Of a stretch of 64,000 nt of DNA, positions 1-9,206 are shown in pieces. The notes under the pieces were generated by a model that was not told the DNA's origin, made no database searches, and was given only the letters and a program-made list of their open reading frames with translations. Location of the stretch: positions 248,001 through 312,000 of the forward strand of contig NZ_JAFCMM010000006.1 of assembly GCF_018131225.1 (NCBI RefSeq). Reading direction: 5' to 3'. Position 1 is the first letter of the stretch; every line of letters starts with the position of its first letter. The translations under genes were made by a program, and so were the position numbers. The DNA comes from Bradyrhizobium sp. U87765 SZCCT0048 (lineage in GTDB: Bacteria; Pseudomonadota; Alphaproteobacteria; Rhizobiales; Xanthobacteraceae).

Positions 1-77
1 GAGATATAATGTCGAGTGTTGTCCACGTGCTGTGCAACAGCAGTAACCGACAGTAGCGTGTCCTACGCCGCACGCGG

Positions 78-105
78 TTGACATGCAGGCTCTGTCCAGT
101 ATGAC
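78..105 (+). promoter_or_regulatory. possible sigma-70-like promoter of the sulfotransferase-like gene
   Basis: A perfect TTGACA (78-83) is followed after 16 bases by TATGAC (100-105), which matches four of six bases of TATAAT. The pair lies about 75 bases upstream of the sulfotransferase-like start, on the same strand. The motifs are seen directly; promoter activity is inferred, and such pairs occur by chance. Confidence 0.35.
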
Positions 106-178
106 CCCAAGGGGACCGCATTATCCAGCAGCTGTTTTATGAACAAGCAAGGCAGCAAGAGTGTACAGAGCTTCTCGT

Positions 179-1180
179 ATGGCCACTAGAACGCGCGCGT
201 ACATTCATATCGGCCCCGTCAAGACCGGTTCGACCTATATCCAAAAAACGTTCTACGAGAATGCTCGCGTTTTTGAGAAGTTCGGCATTTCCTACCCATA
301 TGTGTTTCCGCCGGCGCTCGACCTGCCGCGCTATACAAATGCGGACTTTATGTGGGACCATTCTAGGAATGATGAAGCAAAGCGCAAACTTCGTCGGCTT
401 CCGAAAGTCGTTATTTCTGAAGAGGGGCTTTTCTTTAGGCCTTGGAGCTTGCGTCATCCTGCCCTCGACGGTTTGCCGACGAAATTCGTGCTCTACGTAC
501 GTCGACCGGCGGATTTGATTTTATCTTGGGTCGCTGAATTTGCAGAGCCCTATAATGCCGTTGTGCCGAGTTTGCCTAATGTTTGCGGGCCGCTTTCCAT
601 CGAGGAAGGGATTGAGGTTTTGTCCCGGCACTACGAGGAGGGGATTTGGCGCTTTATATCGTTTGCTGCTGGAGCTTTCGGTGAGCTCGACGTCGATGTG
701 CGAATTTTTGATCGGGATTCGTTTGTTGACAACGATCTTCTGTCAGATTTTCTGCACTGCATCGGTGTCGATGCGAAAGCTGTTCGGGCGCATCCTGAAT
801 TCATGGAGGTTGGTCGTCTTAACGAAGCTGCGTCTCGGAAATTTTGCGATGTCTCATACGTTGCTTGGGAAGCCTTGGGGCGTCCCGCGGATACGACCTC
901 ATACGATCTTTCACTAATTGAAGAGATCACTGCAAGGTATGACGGCGGAGACGATAGGTCTGTTATTGAGACTGTAAGCGACGAGACAATCGATGCTATT
1001 ACCCAGCGCTTCAAGTTCTTCGAGAATTTTTTGTCGGACGTGTTTTTAAGCGGAGCGCCGGTATTCAAGAATCGATATCCGCGCATCTACGGAAAGCCTC
1101 GTGAGCCCTACCGCGCTATCGAATCCGACAAGATCGTTGCGCTCGCGAAAGAAATAAGTACTCGCCGCAGGGGGTACTAA
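179..1180 (+). CDS. sulfotransferase-like protein, probably laterally acquired
   Basis: A 333-residue protein resembling PAPS-dependent sulfotransferases, which move a sulfuryl group from PAPS to a sugar, lipid or other acceptor. It shows a 5'-phosphosulfate-loop-like motif, HIGPVKTGSTYIQ, at residues 10-22. A 3'-phosphate-binding-like segment, VRRPADLILSW, lies at residues 107-117. There is no signal peptide or membrane segment. I chose the ATG at 179 over one at 161 because the conserved core starts right after it. Two lines I counted are about 47% and 53% G+C, against about 70% in the next gene, and codon use is visibly more A/T-ended. It precedes surface-polysaccharide genes, so sulfation of a surface glycan is a reasonable guess. 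The acceptor cannot be told. Confidence 0.6.
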   Translation: MATRTRAYIHIGPVKTGSTYIQKTFYENARVFEKFGISYPYVFPPALDLPRYTNADFMWDHSRNDEAKRKLRRLPKVVISEEGLFFRPWSLRHPALDGLPTKFVLYVRRPADLILSWVAEFAEPYNAVVPSLPNVCGPLSIEEGIEVLSRHYEEGIWRFISFAAGAFGELDVDVRIFDRDSFVDNDLLSDFLHCIGVDAKAVRAHPEFMEVGRLNEAASRKFCDVSYVAWEALGRPADTTSYDLSLIEEITARYDGGDDRSVIETVSDETIDAITQRFKFFENFLSDVFLSGAPVFKNRYPRIYGKPREPYRAIESDKIVALAKEISTRRRGY

Positions 1181-1732
1181 AAGTCTTGTTGGGCGCCAGC
1201 TAATCAGAAGTTGGTGCCGGATGCTTCGTCAAAGTCTTCTTTGTTCGGGGCGACAGAAATCACTAGCCGAATAATTCGATTATACGAGCGGTGCGGCGTT
1301 TACACTCGCCTGTCGAGGCATCGGTGTCGTGGTCAGTTCCTGCGGATAAAAAAGTGCGTCAAAGCATGCAGAGGAGGTTCACGTGAAAATCCACTGCGCG
1401 GCAATGAAGGTCTAAGCATTATGAAAATGTTAAAGAAATTGCCGTTGGGAGAATAATCCGTTCCCGAGTTAAGGGCGTTGAGTCCGATTGCCCATCTTGT
1501 TGGCGTCTCGTGGCTCGTCCAGATCCGTATGATATTGCCTGTGTGCAGCGGGTGTTTCCGGACGAATGGTAACCCTGCCACGAGCGCTCACAGCCCGCGC
1601 AATTGTCATTGCCAATCCTGCCGGATAAAGCTGCTTTAACGGACCGCGCGCCGCAGCAACGTCGTCGATGCCGATGCGTCGATATTTTTGCTGACGACCA
1701 CTTCGTGAAACGCAGCCTCTTGGAAGGATCGC
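1181..1732. other. 552-base gap of lower G+C, no gene recognised
   Basis: No convincing gene. A short 81-codon open frame (1211-1456) has low-quality composition and no family signature. An imperfect stem just after the sulfotransferase stop (GGCGCCAGCT facing AGTTGGTGCC, about 1191-1219) may be a weak terminator. The low-G+C character of the upstream gene fades out here before gmd, so this is the probable edge of the acquired segment. Confidence 0.4.
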
Positions 1733-2824
1733 ATGCCGAAGAAGACCGCACTGATCACCGGTGTCACCGGCCAGGATGGCGCCTACCTCGCGGAGTTGCT
1801 GCTGTCGAAGGGGTACAGCGTGCACGGCATCAAGCGCCGGACCTCGCTGTTCAACACCGACCGCATCGATCACCTCTATCACGACCTGCATGAGGAAGGG
1901 CACGACTTCAGGCTGCATCACGGCGACCTCACGGACTCCACCAGCCTGATCCGCATCGTGCAGCAGGTGCAGCCGGACGAGATCTACAATCTTGCGGCGC
2001 AGAGCCATGTCGCCGTGTCGTTCGAGGAGCCGGAATACACCGCCAATTCCGACGCGCTCGGCACGCTCCGCCTGCTGGAGGCGATCCGCATTCTCGGGCT
2101 CGAGAGCAAGACGCGCTTCTACCAGGCCTCGACATCGGAGCTCTATGGCCTCGTGCAGGAGACGCCGCAGAAGGAGACGACGCCATTCTATCCGCGCTCG
2201 CCCTACGCGGTCGCCAAGCTCTACGCCTACTGGATCACGGTGAACTATCGCGAGGCCTATGGCATCTATGCCTGCAACGGCATCCTGTTCAATCACGAGT
2301 CCCCGGTGCGCGGCGAGACCTTCGTCACCCGCAAGATCACGCGGGCATTGGCGCGCATCAAGCTCGGCCTACAGGACCGCCTCTATCTCGGCAACCTCAA
2401 TGCCCGCCGCGACTGGGGCCATGCCCGCGACTATGTCGAGATGCAGTGGCTGATGCTGCAGCAGGAGACCGCCGAGGACTACGTCATCGCCACCGGCGAG
2501 CAGCATTCGGTGCGCGAGTTCGTCGAGCTCGCGGCGCGCGAGGCCGGCATCGTGCTGCGCTGGCAGGGCGAGGGCGTCGACGAGAAAGGCTATGATGCGG
2601 CGAGTGGCGCCTGCGTCGTCGAGGTCGACCCGCGCTACTTCCGGCCGACCGAGGTCGAAACCCTGCTGGGCGATCCCTCCAAGGCCAAGCGCAATCTCGG
2701 CTGGTCGCCGCAGACATCGTTTGCCCAACTTGTGGCGGAAATGATGCAGGAAGACCTCAAATCGGCGCAGCGCGACGAGCTGGTCAAACAGCACGGTTTC
2801 AAGTACTTCAACTACAACGAATAG
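1733..2824 (+). CDS. gmd: GDP-mannose 4,6-dehydratase
   Basis: Converts GDP-D-mannose to GDP-4-keto-6-deoxy-D-mannose, the branch point to GDP-fucose, GDP-rhamnose and related deoxysugars for surface polysaccharides. It acts in the cytoplasm. The 363-residue length is typical. The N-terminus has the Rossmann motif GVTGQDGAYLAE, the KRRTSLFNTDRIDHLY segment usual in GMDs, and the catalytic SPYAVAKLYAYW (Tyr-x-x-x-Lys). It continues with HESPVRGETFVTRKIT, also typical. The start is preceded by GGAAGG. No GDP-fucose synthase or other downstream deoxysugar gene lies next to it, so the final sugar is unknown. manC, which makes its substrate, lies about 11 kb downstream in the same locus. Confidence 0.95.
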   Translation: MPKKTALITGVTGQDGAYLAELLLSKGYSVHGIKRRTSLFNTDRIDHLYHDLHEEGHDFRLHHGDLTDSTSLIRIVQQVQPDEIYNLAAQSHVAVSFEEPEYTANSDALGTLRLLEAIRILGLESKTRFYQASTSELYGLVQETPQKETTPFYPRSPYAVAKLYAYWITVNYREAYGIYACNGILFNHESPVRGETFVTRKITRALARIKLGLQDRLYLGNLNARRDWGHARDYVEMQWLMLQQETAEDYVIATGEQHSVREFVELAAREAGIVLRWQGEGVDEKGYDAASGACVVEVDPRYFRPTEVETLLGDPSKAKRNLGWSPQTSFAQLVAEMMQEDLKSAQRDELVKQHGFKYFNYNE

Positions 2825-2918
2825 GCGGCGGCGTCCGCCGCGCCCCCGTATCCCGTCACCACGGGCGTCACGGTGCGGGTGCCTGGCGCCGTCGGCAACC
2901 CCTTACGGCGGCGTCACG

Positions 2919-4094
2919 ATGCGAACAATGATCAGTGCCATCGACGGCTATGTCATCAAGACGACGTTGACGTCGTTCCTGATCGTTCTGATCTCGCTGA
3001 CCGGCGTGATCTGGATCACCCAGGCGCTGCGCAACATCGATCTGATGACCAGCCAGGGCCAGACCATCATCGTGTTCCTGGGGATCTCCGGCCTCGCCAT
3101 TCCGCTGCTGATCGCCATCATCTCGCCGGTCGCGGTGCTGGTCGCCACCATGTATACGCTGAACCGCCTCGCCACCGATTCCGAGATCATCGTGGTCAGC
3201 GCCGCCGGCATGCCGCCGCTGCGCTTCCTGCGGCCGTTCATGATCGCGACCGTGCTGGTCAGCGCGCTGGTCGCGATCATTTCGCTGTACATCGCGCCGG
3301 AGGCGCTGCGAACGCTGCGACGCTGGAACACCCAGCTCGGCGCCGACGTCGTCGCCAACATCATTCAGCCCGGCCAGTTCATCAAGCTCGACAAGCTCAC
3401 TATCCGCATCCAGGAGCGGCGCCCCGGCGGCGTGCTGAGCGGCCTGTTCATCGACGACAAGCGCGACCCGGCGCAGCGCGTCAACATCGTCGCCGACCGC
3501 GGCACGGTGGTGAAGAACGAGCGCGGCTCGTTCCTGATCCTGGAGGACGGCAACCTGCAGCAGTTCGAGACCGGCAAGCGCGATCCGGCGCTGGTGGCGT
3601 TCAAGAGCTACGCCTTCGACCTGTCGCAGTTCTCCAGCGGTCCGCAGAACGTCACCTACAACGTGTCCGAGCGCCTGACGCCCGAACTGCTCAATCCGCC
3701 GGCGGACGATCCGTTCTATGTTCGCGCACCGGGTGAGTTCCGCGCCGAGTTCCACAACCGCATCTTCGCGCCGCTGTACCCGATCGCGTTCGCGCTGCTG
3801 GCGTTCGCTTTTCTCGGCATGCCCCGCACCACGCGCCAGAGCCGCAACTTCGCGGTCTCCAGCCTGCTGCTGACGGTGCTGGTGGTGCGCATCGCCGGCT
3901 TCGCCCTTTCGACCATTTCCGTGCGGGTGCCTGCCGCGGTGGCGCTGCAATACATCATGCTGGTGGTGGTCAGCGGGCTCAGCTACTGGTCGATCGCGCG
4001 CGGCATCATCGTCGAGGCGCCGTCCAACCTGACCGAGAGCCTGAACAGGCTCGCCGAACGGCTGATGCCGGCACGGCTGCGCGGGCAGGCCTGA
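2919..4094 (+). CDS. lptF: LptF/LptG-family permease (LptF-like), lone copy
   Basis: Membrane subunit of the LptB2FG type that extracts LPS from the inner membrane for delivery to the outer membrane. The 391-residue protein has a first membrane segment at about 12-32 and more at about 45-75 and 100-125. A periplasmic beta-jellyroll-like region (about 130-270) contains RGSFLILEDGNLQQFE. Three membrane helices follow at the C-terminus, the YjgP/YjgQ layout. The early segment ITQALRNIDLMTSQGQ is very close to LptF sequences of bradyrhizobia as I remember them. LptF and LptG usually sit side by side, but here no second permease or LptD is adjacent, so this may be a paralogue tied to the glycan locus. 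An ATG three codons downstream is an alternative start. Confidence 0.8.
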   Translation: MRTMISAIDGYVIKTTLTSFLIVLISLTGVIWITQALRNIDLMTSQGQTIIVFLGISGLAIPLLIAIISPVAVLVATMYTLNRLATDSEIIVVSAAGMPPLRFLRPFMIATVLVSALVAIISLYIAPEALRTLRRWNTQLGADVVANIIQPGQFIKLDKLTIRIQERRPGGVLSGLFIDDKRDPAQRVNIVADRGTVVKNERGSFLILEDGNLQQFETGKRDPALVAFKSYAFDLSQFSSGPQNVTYNVSERLTPELLNPPADDPFYVRAPGEFRAEFHNRIFAPLYPIAFALLAFAFLGMPRTTRQSRNFAVSSLLLTVLVVRIAGFALSTISVRVPAAVALQYIMLVVVSGLSYWSIARGIIVEAPSNLTESLNRLAERLMPARLRGQA

Positions 4095-4116
4095 TCCGTC
4101 GCGGTCGCCGCCGGCG

Positions 4117-5691
4117 TTACTGGCTGCACTCCTGCAGAATGCCGATCGCGCCGCGCGGCTGCGTCAGCCGCCAGGCGTGGAAGCCGCGCTGGCCGGTGGT
4201 GCTGGCCGGCGTCGCAAAGCCACCGAGATTGTCCACGCCGGCATAGAACGGCTGGACGCGGTCCGTGTCCGGACAGGACGTGACGAACAGCAGCGGCTGC
4301 GGCGCATCCTTCGTGAGCGGATGGGCGATGTCGAACTGCGGGCTGTCGGTGGTGCCCCATGACAGGATCGGCAGGGGACGCCGGCGCAGGTAATAGCGCA
4401 GCGCCGCCACCTCGCCACGGTCGTCGCTGACGATGCTCGGCGCGCCGATCTCGCCCGCAAGTTGGCCGACCCGCTCCGCGTAGGCCTTCCAGCCCAGCGT
4501 GCGGCTGTAGGGGTTGGGCTTCTTCAGCAGCGGCAGGGCGATCTGCGTCGCCACGGTGTCGGTGACCAGCAGCAGCGCCTGCAGCGCGACGCCGAGGACG
4601 AGGCTCGCGACCAGCCAGCCGCGCCGGCCGGTGCGCAGCAACAGGCCCGCGGTCAGGATCAGGCCGGCGATCGCGGAGACCGAGGCCCAGTTGGCGTAGG
4701 TGTGGACGCCGACCGCGATCAGCGTGATCAGCACCACCGGCACCACGAAGAAGCACACCATCAGGCGGTCCTGGGCGATCAGCTCGGTGGTCCGCAGCTT
4801 GATGGTCGCGGCAATCATCACCGCGAACACCACCGGTCCGAACACGCCGAACTGGGCGCCGAAGAATTCCAGCACGCGGCCGATGTTCGGGCGGAACTGC
4901 TCGCCGAGCACGAGGTCGCCGGTGTGGCGGAACGTCATGAACGAATGGCTCGCATTCCACAGGATGTTGGGCATCACCACCAGCGCGCCGAGGCCGAGGG
5001 CCGCCCAGACATGCGGCTCGCGGAAGATCGCGCGCGCCCGCGGGCTGACGATCGCCGCCAGCAGCATGCCGGGCAGCAGGTAGATCATGGCGTATTTCGA
5101 CAGCAGTCCGAGCCCGAGCGCGAGCCCCAGCACGACGGCCCAGCGCCAGCACGGCGCGATCAGCAGGTGGAGGTAGGCGAGCAGCCCCAGCGTCCAGAAC
5201 AGCAGCAGCGGCACGTCGGTGGAGATGATGCGGGCGGAGAACACCACGCCGGTGGTCAGCGCGGTCAGCACGGCGGCCCAGAAGCCGGTCCGCTCGTCAT
5301 AGAGCAGGCGCGCGGTGAAGTAGACCGCAAGGCTGGTCGCGGCATAGAGCAGCGGCGCCGGCGCGCGCACGCACCATTCGGCGTCGCCGCACACCTGGCG
5401 GGTGCCCGCCAGCAGCCAGGCGAGCAGCGGCGGCTTGGAGTAGTAGCCGAAGGCGAGATCGCGCGCCCAGGTCCAGTACTGCGCCTCGTCATAGAACAGG
5501 TCGACCACCGACAGCCGCAGCCCGATGAGGCGGGCGAGGGTGAGCGTGGCAATGACCGCCAGCAGCAGCCGCAGGTGTGTGGTGTCCTGGCCGCTGGAGA
5601 GGCGTTCACGGCGCTCGGCGATCCAGGCGTCGGCGGGCGCGGCGGAAGCCGGAGCGCGCCGGCGCGCGGCGGGAAGGCTGGTCGATGTCAT
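4117..5691 (-). CDS. GT39-type membrane glycosyltransferase (ArnT/PMT-like), first of three
   Basis: A polytopic protein of 524 residues resembling ArnT/RgtA-type enzymes, which move a sugar from a polyprenyl-phosphate donor to lipid A, core or another acceptor on the periplasmic face. The first periplasmic loop carries the acidic motif FYDEAQYWTWA followed by FGYYSKPPLLAW, characteristic of this clan. About ten hydrophobic segments follow. The start at 5691 is supported by AGGGGTGA just upstream. It lies 4 bases after the stop of the next GT39 gene, so the two are translationally close and form an operon. A longer upstream extension would run into that gene. Donor and acceptor are not visible; mannose or galacturonate are candidates from context. 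Confidence 0.8.
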   Translation of the reverse strand: MTSTSLPAARRRAPASAAPADAWIAERRERLSSGQDTTHLRLLLAVIATLTLARLIGLRLSVVDLFYDEAQYWTWARDLAFGYYSKPPLLAWLLAGTRQVCGDAEWCVRAPAPLLYAATSLAVYFTARLLYDERTGFWAAVLTALTTGVVFSARIISTDVPLLLFWTLGLLAYLHLLIAPCWRWAVVLGLALGLGLLSKYAMIYLLPGMLLAAIVSPRARAIFREPHVWAALGLGALVVMPNILWNASHSFMTFRHTGDLVLGEQFRPNIGRVLEFFGAQFGVFGPVVFAVMIAATIKLRTTELIAQDRLMVCFFVVPVVLITLIAVGVHTYANWASVSAIAGLILTAGLLLRTGRRGWLVASLVLGVALQALLLVTDTVATQIALPLLKKPNPYSRTLGWKAYAERVGQLAGEIGAPSIVSDDRGEVAALRYYLRRRPLPILSWGTTDSPQFDIAHPLTKDAPQPLLFVTSCPDTDRVQPFYAGVDNLGGFATPASTTGQRGFHAWRLTQPRGAIGILQECSQ

Positions 5692-5695
5692 CGGG

Positions 5696-7279
5696 TCACC
5701 CCTGCGGTCCGGCGGCATGGCTGCCGGGCGGGCAGGCCTGCGGCGGTGCGAAACGGTAGGTGTAGGTGATGTGTCTCGGCGCATGCGTGCGCCGCAGCGG
5801 CAGGGTGATCTGTCTGGCGGGCGTGGTCGCGAGGCCCGGCAGATAGGCTTCCGCCTCCGCCGTGTCGTCGAGCAGCACGGCGCCGCGGGCGCGCAGGTCC
5901 GCCGGGTCGAACCATGGCGCGTTGGCGATGGTGCGATACTCGAGGGCGGTCACGGCGCGGGGCATGGCGATGCCGATGCCGTAGACGCTGCGCCGCCCGC
6001 CGAACACATCGGCCGGTCCGCAGGCATAGTGGGTGCGCCAGTCGGCGAGGATGGCGTCGGCCGCGGCCGCGGTCGGCTCCTGCATGCCGGTGTGGCTGGC
6101 GAAGAACGTGTAGACCACGACGAGGACGATGCCCGCCGTCAGGTAGAGGGCTGCGATGGTTGCGGTCACCTCGACCTCGAACCAGCGCGCCGTGCGGTCG
6201 GTGAAACGCACCAGCGGGGCCAGCGCCGGCACCGCCAGCATGGCGTAGGGCGCGTCGAACCGGAACAGGTAGTCGAGCCCGGCGAACAGCACGAGGCCGA
6301 GCAGGATCGCCTGCATCGCGAGGTTCATCGCCACCAGGAAGCGGACGTCGTCGGGCGCCGGCGCGGTCGACGGCGGCGACGGCGTCAGCACCCGTTTCAT
6401 CAGGCCCGCGGCGATGATGACGGCGCCGGGCAGGAAGCAGATGAGGTAGCCGAGCAGATATTCGTAGAGGCGGCTCAACGTCTGTTCGACGCCGGCCCGC
6501 TCGAAATGGGCCAGCCCCCAGTCCACCGCCGAGCGATGGTCGAGCACGGCGACGGCGTGCGGCGCGACAATGACAAGGCCGACGGCGGTGGCGAGATAGA
6601 AGCCGGGCCGCAGAAGCGTCGCACGGAAGGGCGCGACCGCGAGAGCGGCGATGCCGATGCCGAGAAACAGCACGGCGGCATTGTACTTGGTCAGCACCGC
6701 GATGCCCGACCACGCCCCGAACGCCAGCCAGTGCGCACGCCGGTCGGTGCGGGCCGCGCGCAGATAGTGGAACACGATCGCCGGCCATGACGTCAGTTGC
6801 AGGATGTCGGCGTTGAGCGCGAACGACAGTGGCGCGAAGCTGACATAGCCCGAGGTGCCGAACAGAAACACGAACAGCGCGGCATTTCCCGGCGTCGTCA
6901 CAAGGGCCGTGATGGCGTAGAGATAGACCAGTCCGATCGCCAGCAGGGCCTGGCCGATCAGGATCGTCATCGCCGACGAAGGGCCGAACAGCCAGTCGAC
7001 CGCGCCACCGATCCAGACCATCATCGGCGGATGCAGTGGCGTCACCAGCGACAGGTGCCGTCCCCAGGCGATCAGCTCGCGCGTGTCGTAGAGCGGCGTC
7101 GGAAACACCAGCCAGGCCAGCGCCGCCGGCAACAGCAGCGCGAACACCAGCACGGCGAAGGCGCGCGGGCGCAGGACGCTGGAAGGGAAGGGCACCGCAG
7201 GCACGCGCAAATCTCGTCGCGATTTCACTCGCCGCCACGCTAACGGCTGTGCCGTGCGGGACACAAGTGAAGCGCGCAT
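5696..7279 (-). CDS. GT39-type membrane glycosyltransferase, second of three
   Basis: A predicted 527-residue polytopic glycosyltransferase of the ArnT/PMT_2 clan. The first outside loop has PLYDTRELIAWG followed by the PLHPPMMVW motif, which is equivalent to the KPPLLAW of its neighbour. Later segments such as FALNADILQLTSWPA and LTKYNAAVLFLG are typical of the family. I chose the ATG at 7279, preceded by GTGGGGA. An upstream extension of 52 codons to 7435 has no hydrophobic character and is probably not translated. It is first in a two-gene minus-strand unit with the GT39 gene at 4117-5691. The third GT39 gene is divergent across about 230 bases. Specificity cannot be read from the sequence. 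Confidence 0.78.
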   Translation of the reverse strand: MRASLVSRTAQPLAWRRVKSRRDLRVPAVPFPSSVLRPRAFAVLVFALLLPAALAWLVFPTPLYDTRELIAWGRHLSLVTPLHPPMMVWIGGAVDWLFGPSSAMTILIGQALLAIGLVYLYAITALVTTPGNAALFVFLFGTSGYVSFAPLSFALNADILQLTSWPAIVFHYLRAARTDRRAHWLAFGAWSGIAVLTKYNAAVLFLGIGIAALAVAPFRATLLRPGFYLATAVGLVIVAPHAVAVLDHRSAVDWGLAHFERAGVEQTLSRLYEYLLGYLICFLPGAVIIAAGLMKRVLTPSPPSTAPAPDDVRFLVAMNLAMQAILLGLVLFAGLDYLFRFDAPYAMLAVPALAPLVRFTDRTARWFEVEVTATIAALYLTAGIVLVVVYTFFASHTGMQEPTAAAADAILADWRTHYACGPADVFGGRRSVYGIGIAMPRAVTALEYRTIANAPWFDPADLRARGAVLLDDTAEAEAYLPGLATTPARQITLPLRRTHAPRHITYTYRFAPPQACPPGSHAAGPQG

Positions 7280-7507
7280 TTTTCCCCACAGGCGATCAAC
7301 GGGCGGTGACGGGATTGACCGTGAGACAGATGGCCAGATAGGCTTTTGCCATTGTTGATTGATCAGGCGCCGCCACGGCAGGAATGTTCCGGGCAGCGCG
7401 CATATGTCAGCCGGATGATTGCGGTGAACGCCCAATGGTGGGGGCCGGGCCGGCGGGTTTTGGATATTTGAACCGATGATGGCCGTGAGCGACGTATTTC
7501 GGCGTGC

Positions 7508-9067
7508 ATGTCGGGGGCGTCCATGACGGTTTCTTCCGCGATCCCGGCCGCGGTGCCCGCTGCGCGCTGGCGTCGCCCCTTCGACGCCTGGATCGGCGGC
7601 ATCGAGCGCGGCTGGGGCATCCCGCTCGCGCTCGTCATGTTTGTCGCGTTATGGGTGGCGATCCTGCATGTCGCCTATCTCAGCGGTGATCTGCACCCCG
7701 ACACGATCGAGGCCTGGTCGATGGGGCGGACGCTGGCGTGGGGCAGCAACAAGCATCCGCCGCTCATGGGCTGGATCGCGCGCGGCTGGTCGGCGGTGTT
7801 TCCGCTCACCGAGTGGTCATTTCAACTGCTGGCGATGGTCAACTCCGCGCTGGCGTTGTGGGCCGTCGATCTGATCGCCCGGCGTTATGTCGGGGGGGAC
7901 CGCCGCGCGCTGCTGTTGCTGCTGTTGTTATGGCTTCCGGTCTATCAGTTTCACGCGCAACGGTTCAACGCCAATGCGGTGCTGCTGCCGCTGTGGCCGC
8001 TGGCGACGCTGTGCTTCCTGCGCTCGTTCGAGACGCGGGCGGCGGGTTGGGCGGCGGCGGCCGGGTTTGTCGGCGCGCTGGCGATGCTCGGCAAATACTA
8101 TTCCGCCTTCCTCATTGTCGGGTTCCTGGTGGCGGCGCTCTGCCATCCGCGGCGGCGGGATTATTTCCGGTCGTCCGCGCCGTGGCTGTCCATCGCGGTC
8201 GGTGTGGCGCCGCTGCTTCCTCATGCCTACTGGCTGGCGACGTCGGGCATCGGCCCGTTCGATTATGCGCTCGCGGCGCATGGTGGTGCGACGGTTGCGG
8301 GGGCCGCGATCTCGGCAATCGGCTTTCTGCTCGGCGTCGTCGGCACGCTGGCGCTGCCGGTGGCCATTTTCGCGCTCGTGATCTGGCCGCAGCGGCGAGC
8401 ATATCTCGATGGTTTGCGGCGTCTCGACAGCGGGCTGAGGCTGCTGCTGGTGGTCGGGATCGCGACCGTGATCGTCCCGCCGCTGGTCACCGTCGTGCTG
8501 GGCAGCACCATCACGGCAACCTGGGCAGCGCAGGGCCTGTTCCTGTTCCTGCTGGTGATGGTCTGCGCCTGTACCTTCGCCGTCAGCCGCGCGGCGGTCG
8601 ACTGGCTGGCGGCGCTGTCGCTGGTCGCGACCGTGCTGGCGCTGATCTTCGCGCCCGTGCATGCGGTCTATCGCAATGCCACGCCGTTCAAGGAAGGGCG
8701 CAACTACTACGAGCTCGCTGCCCAGGAGTTCGAGCGGCAATGGCATGCGCGGGCCGCTGCGCCGTTGCCGACCATTACCGGCGACGTCCTGGCGATGGGC
8801 GTCAGCTTCTATGACGGCGATCATCCCCTCTACGCGCCCATCTATGATGAGACCGCGGTGTGGCGCGTTCCATCGCCCGCCGTCCTGAAGAGAGGGTGGG
8901 CCGTGGTCTGCTCCCAGGACGAGCCGGAGTGCCTGACCTGGATGCGCCAGGTTGCCTCGGCGGTGACCGGAGCCCAGACCCTGTCGTTCTCCGTCCGGCC
9001 GCAGCTGTGGGGCTATGCGGGGCGGCCGGCGCAGGTGTCGGCGGTGATCGTGCCGCCCGCCTCCTGA
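7508..9067 (+). CDS. GT39-type membrane glycosyltransferase, third of three
   Basis: A 519-residue polytopic protein of the same clan as its two divergent neighbours. The first loop after helix 1 (about 37-57) has HPDTIEAWSMG and then SNKHPPLMGWIARGW, the acidic residue plus His/Lys-Pro-Pro-Leu signature. QRFNANAVLLPLWP in the next region is the family's usual Asn-containing loop. Multiple membrane helices follow, then a soluble C-terminal part of about 130 residues with several cysteines (VVCSQDEPECLTW). An ATG at 7523 is an alternative start. Three GT39 enzymes close to a polyprenyl-phosphate-sugar synthase candidate suggest sequential sugar additions. Confidence 0.78.
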   Translation: MSGASMTVSSAIPAAVPAARWRRPFDAWIGGIERGWGIPLALVMFVALWVAILHVAYLSGDLHPDTIEAWSMGRTLAWGSNKHPPLMGWIARGWSAVFPLTEWSFQLLAMVNSALALWAVDLIARRYVGGDRRALLLLLLLWLPVYQFHAQRFNANAVLLPLWPLATLCFLRSFETRAAGWAAAAGFVGALAMLGKYYSAFLIVGFLVAALCHPRRRDYFRSSAPWLSIAVGVAPLLPHAYWLATSGIGPFDYALAAHGGATVAGAAISAIGFLLGVVGTLALPVAIFALVIWPQRRAYLDGLRRLDSGLRLLLVVGIATVIVPPLVTVVLGSTITATWAAQGLFLFLLVMVCACTFAVSRAAVDWLAALSLVATVLALIFAPVHAVYRNATPFKEGRNYYELAAQEFERQWHARAAAPLPTITGDVLAMGVSFYDGDHPLYAPIYDETAVWRVPSPAVLKRGWAVVCSQDEPECLTWMRQVASAVTGAQTLSFSVRPQLWGYAGRPAQVSAVIVPPAS

Positions 9068-9206
9068 CGACATTTCTGGATCGTGGCGTTGTCAGGCTCT
9101 CGACTCAATTGAGGTAATTAAGTAATGGGGTGCTTGCCGGCCATCGGCTTCGGTGGACGGACGCCCCGCCATCACGACATCATCGCACGCCAGCACACGT
9201 TCCGGC

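Noticed and set aside
1211..1456. 81-codon plus-strand frame after the sulfotransferase gene
   Set aside because: No good ribosome-binding site, mixed basic composition, no recognisable family.
4462..6790. Long plus-strand frames opposite the GT39 genes
   Set aside because: Arg/Gln/Gly-rich compositional shadows without hydrophobic segments or motifs. The minus-strand frames encode clear membrane transferases.
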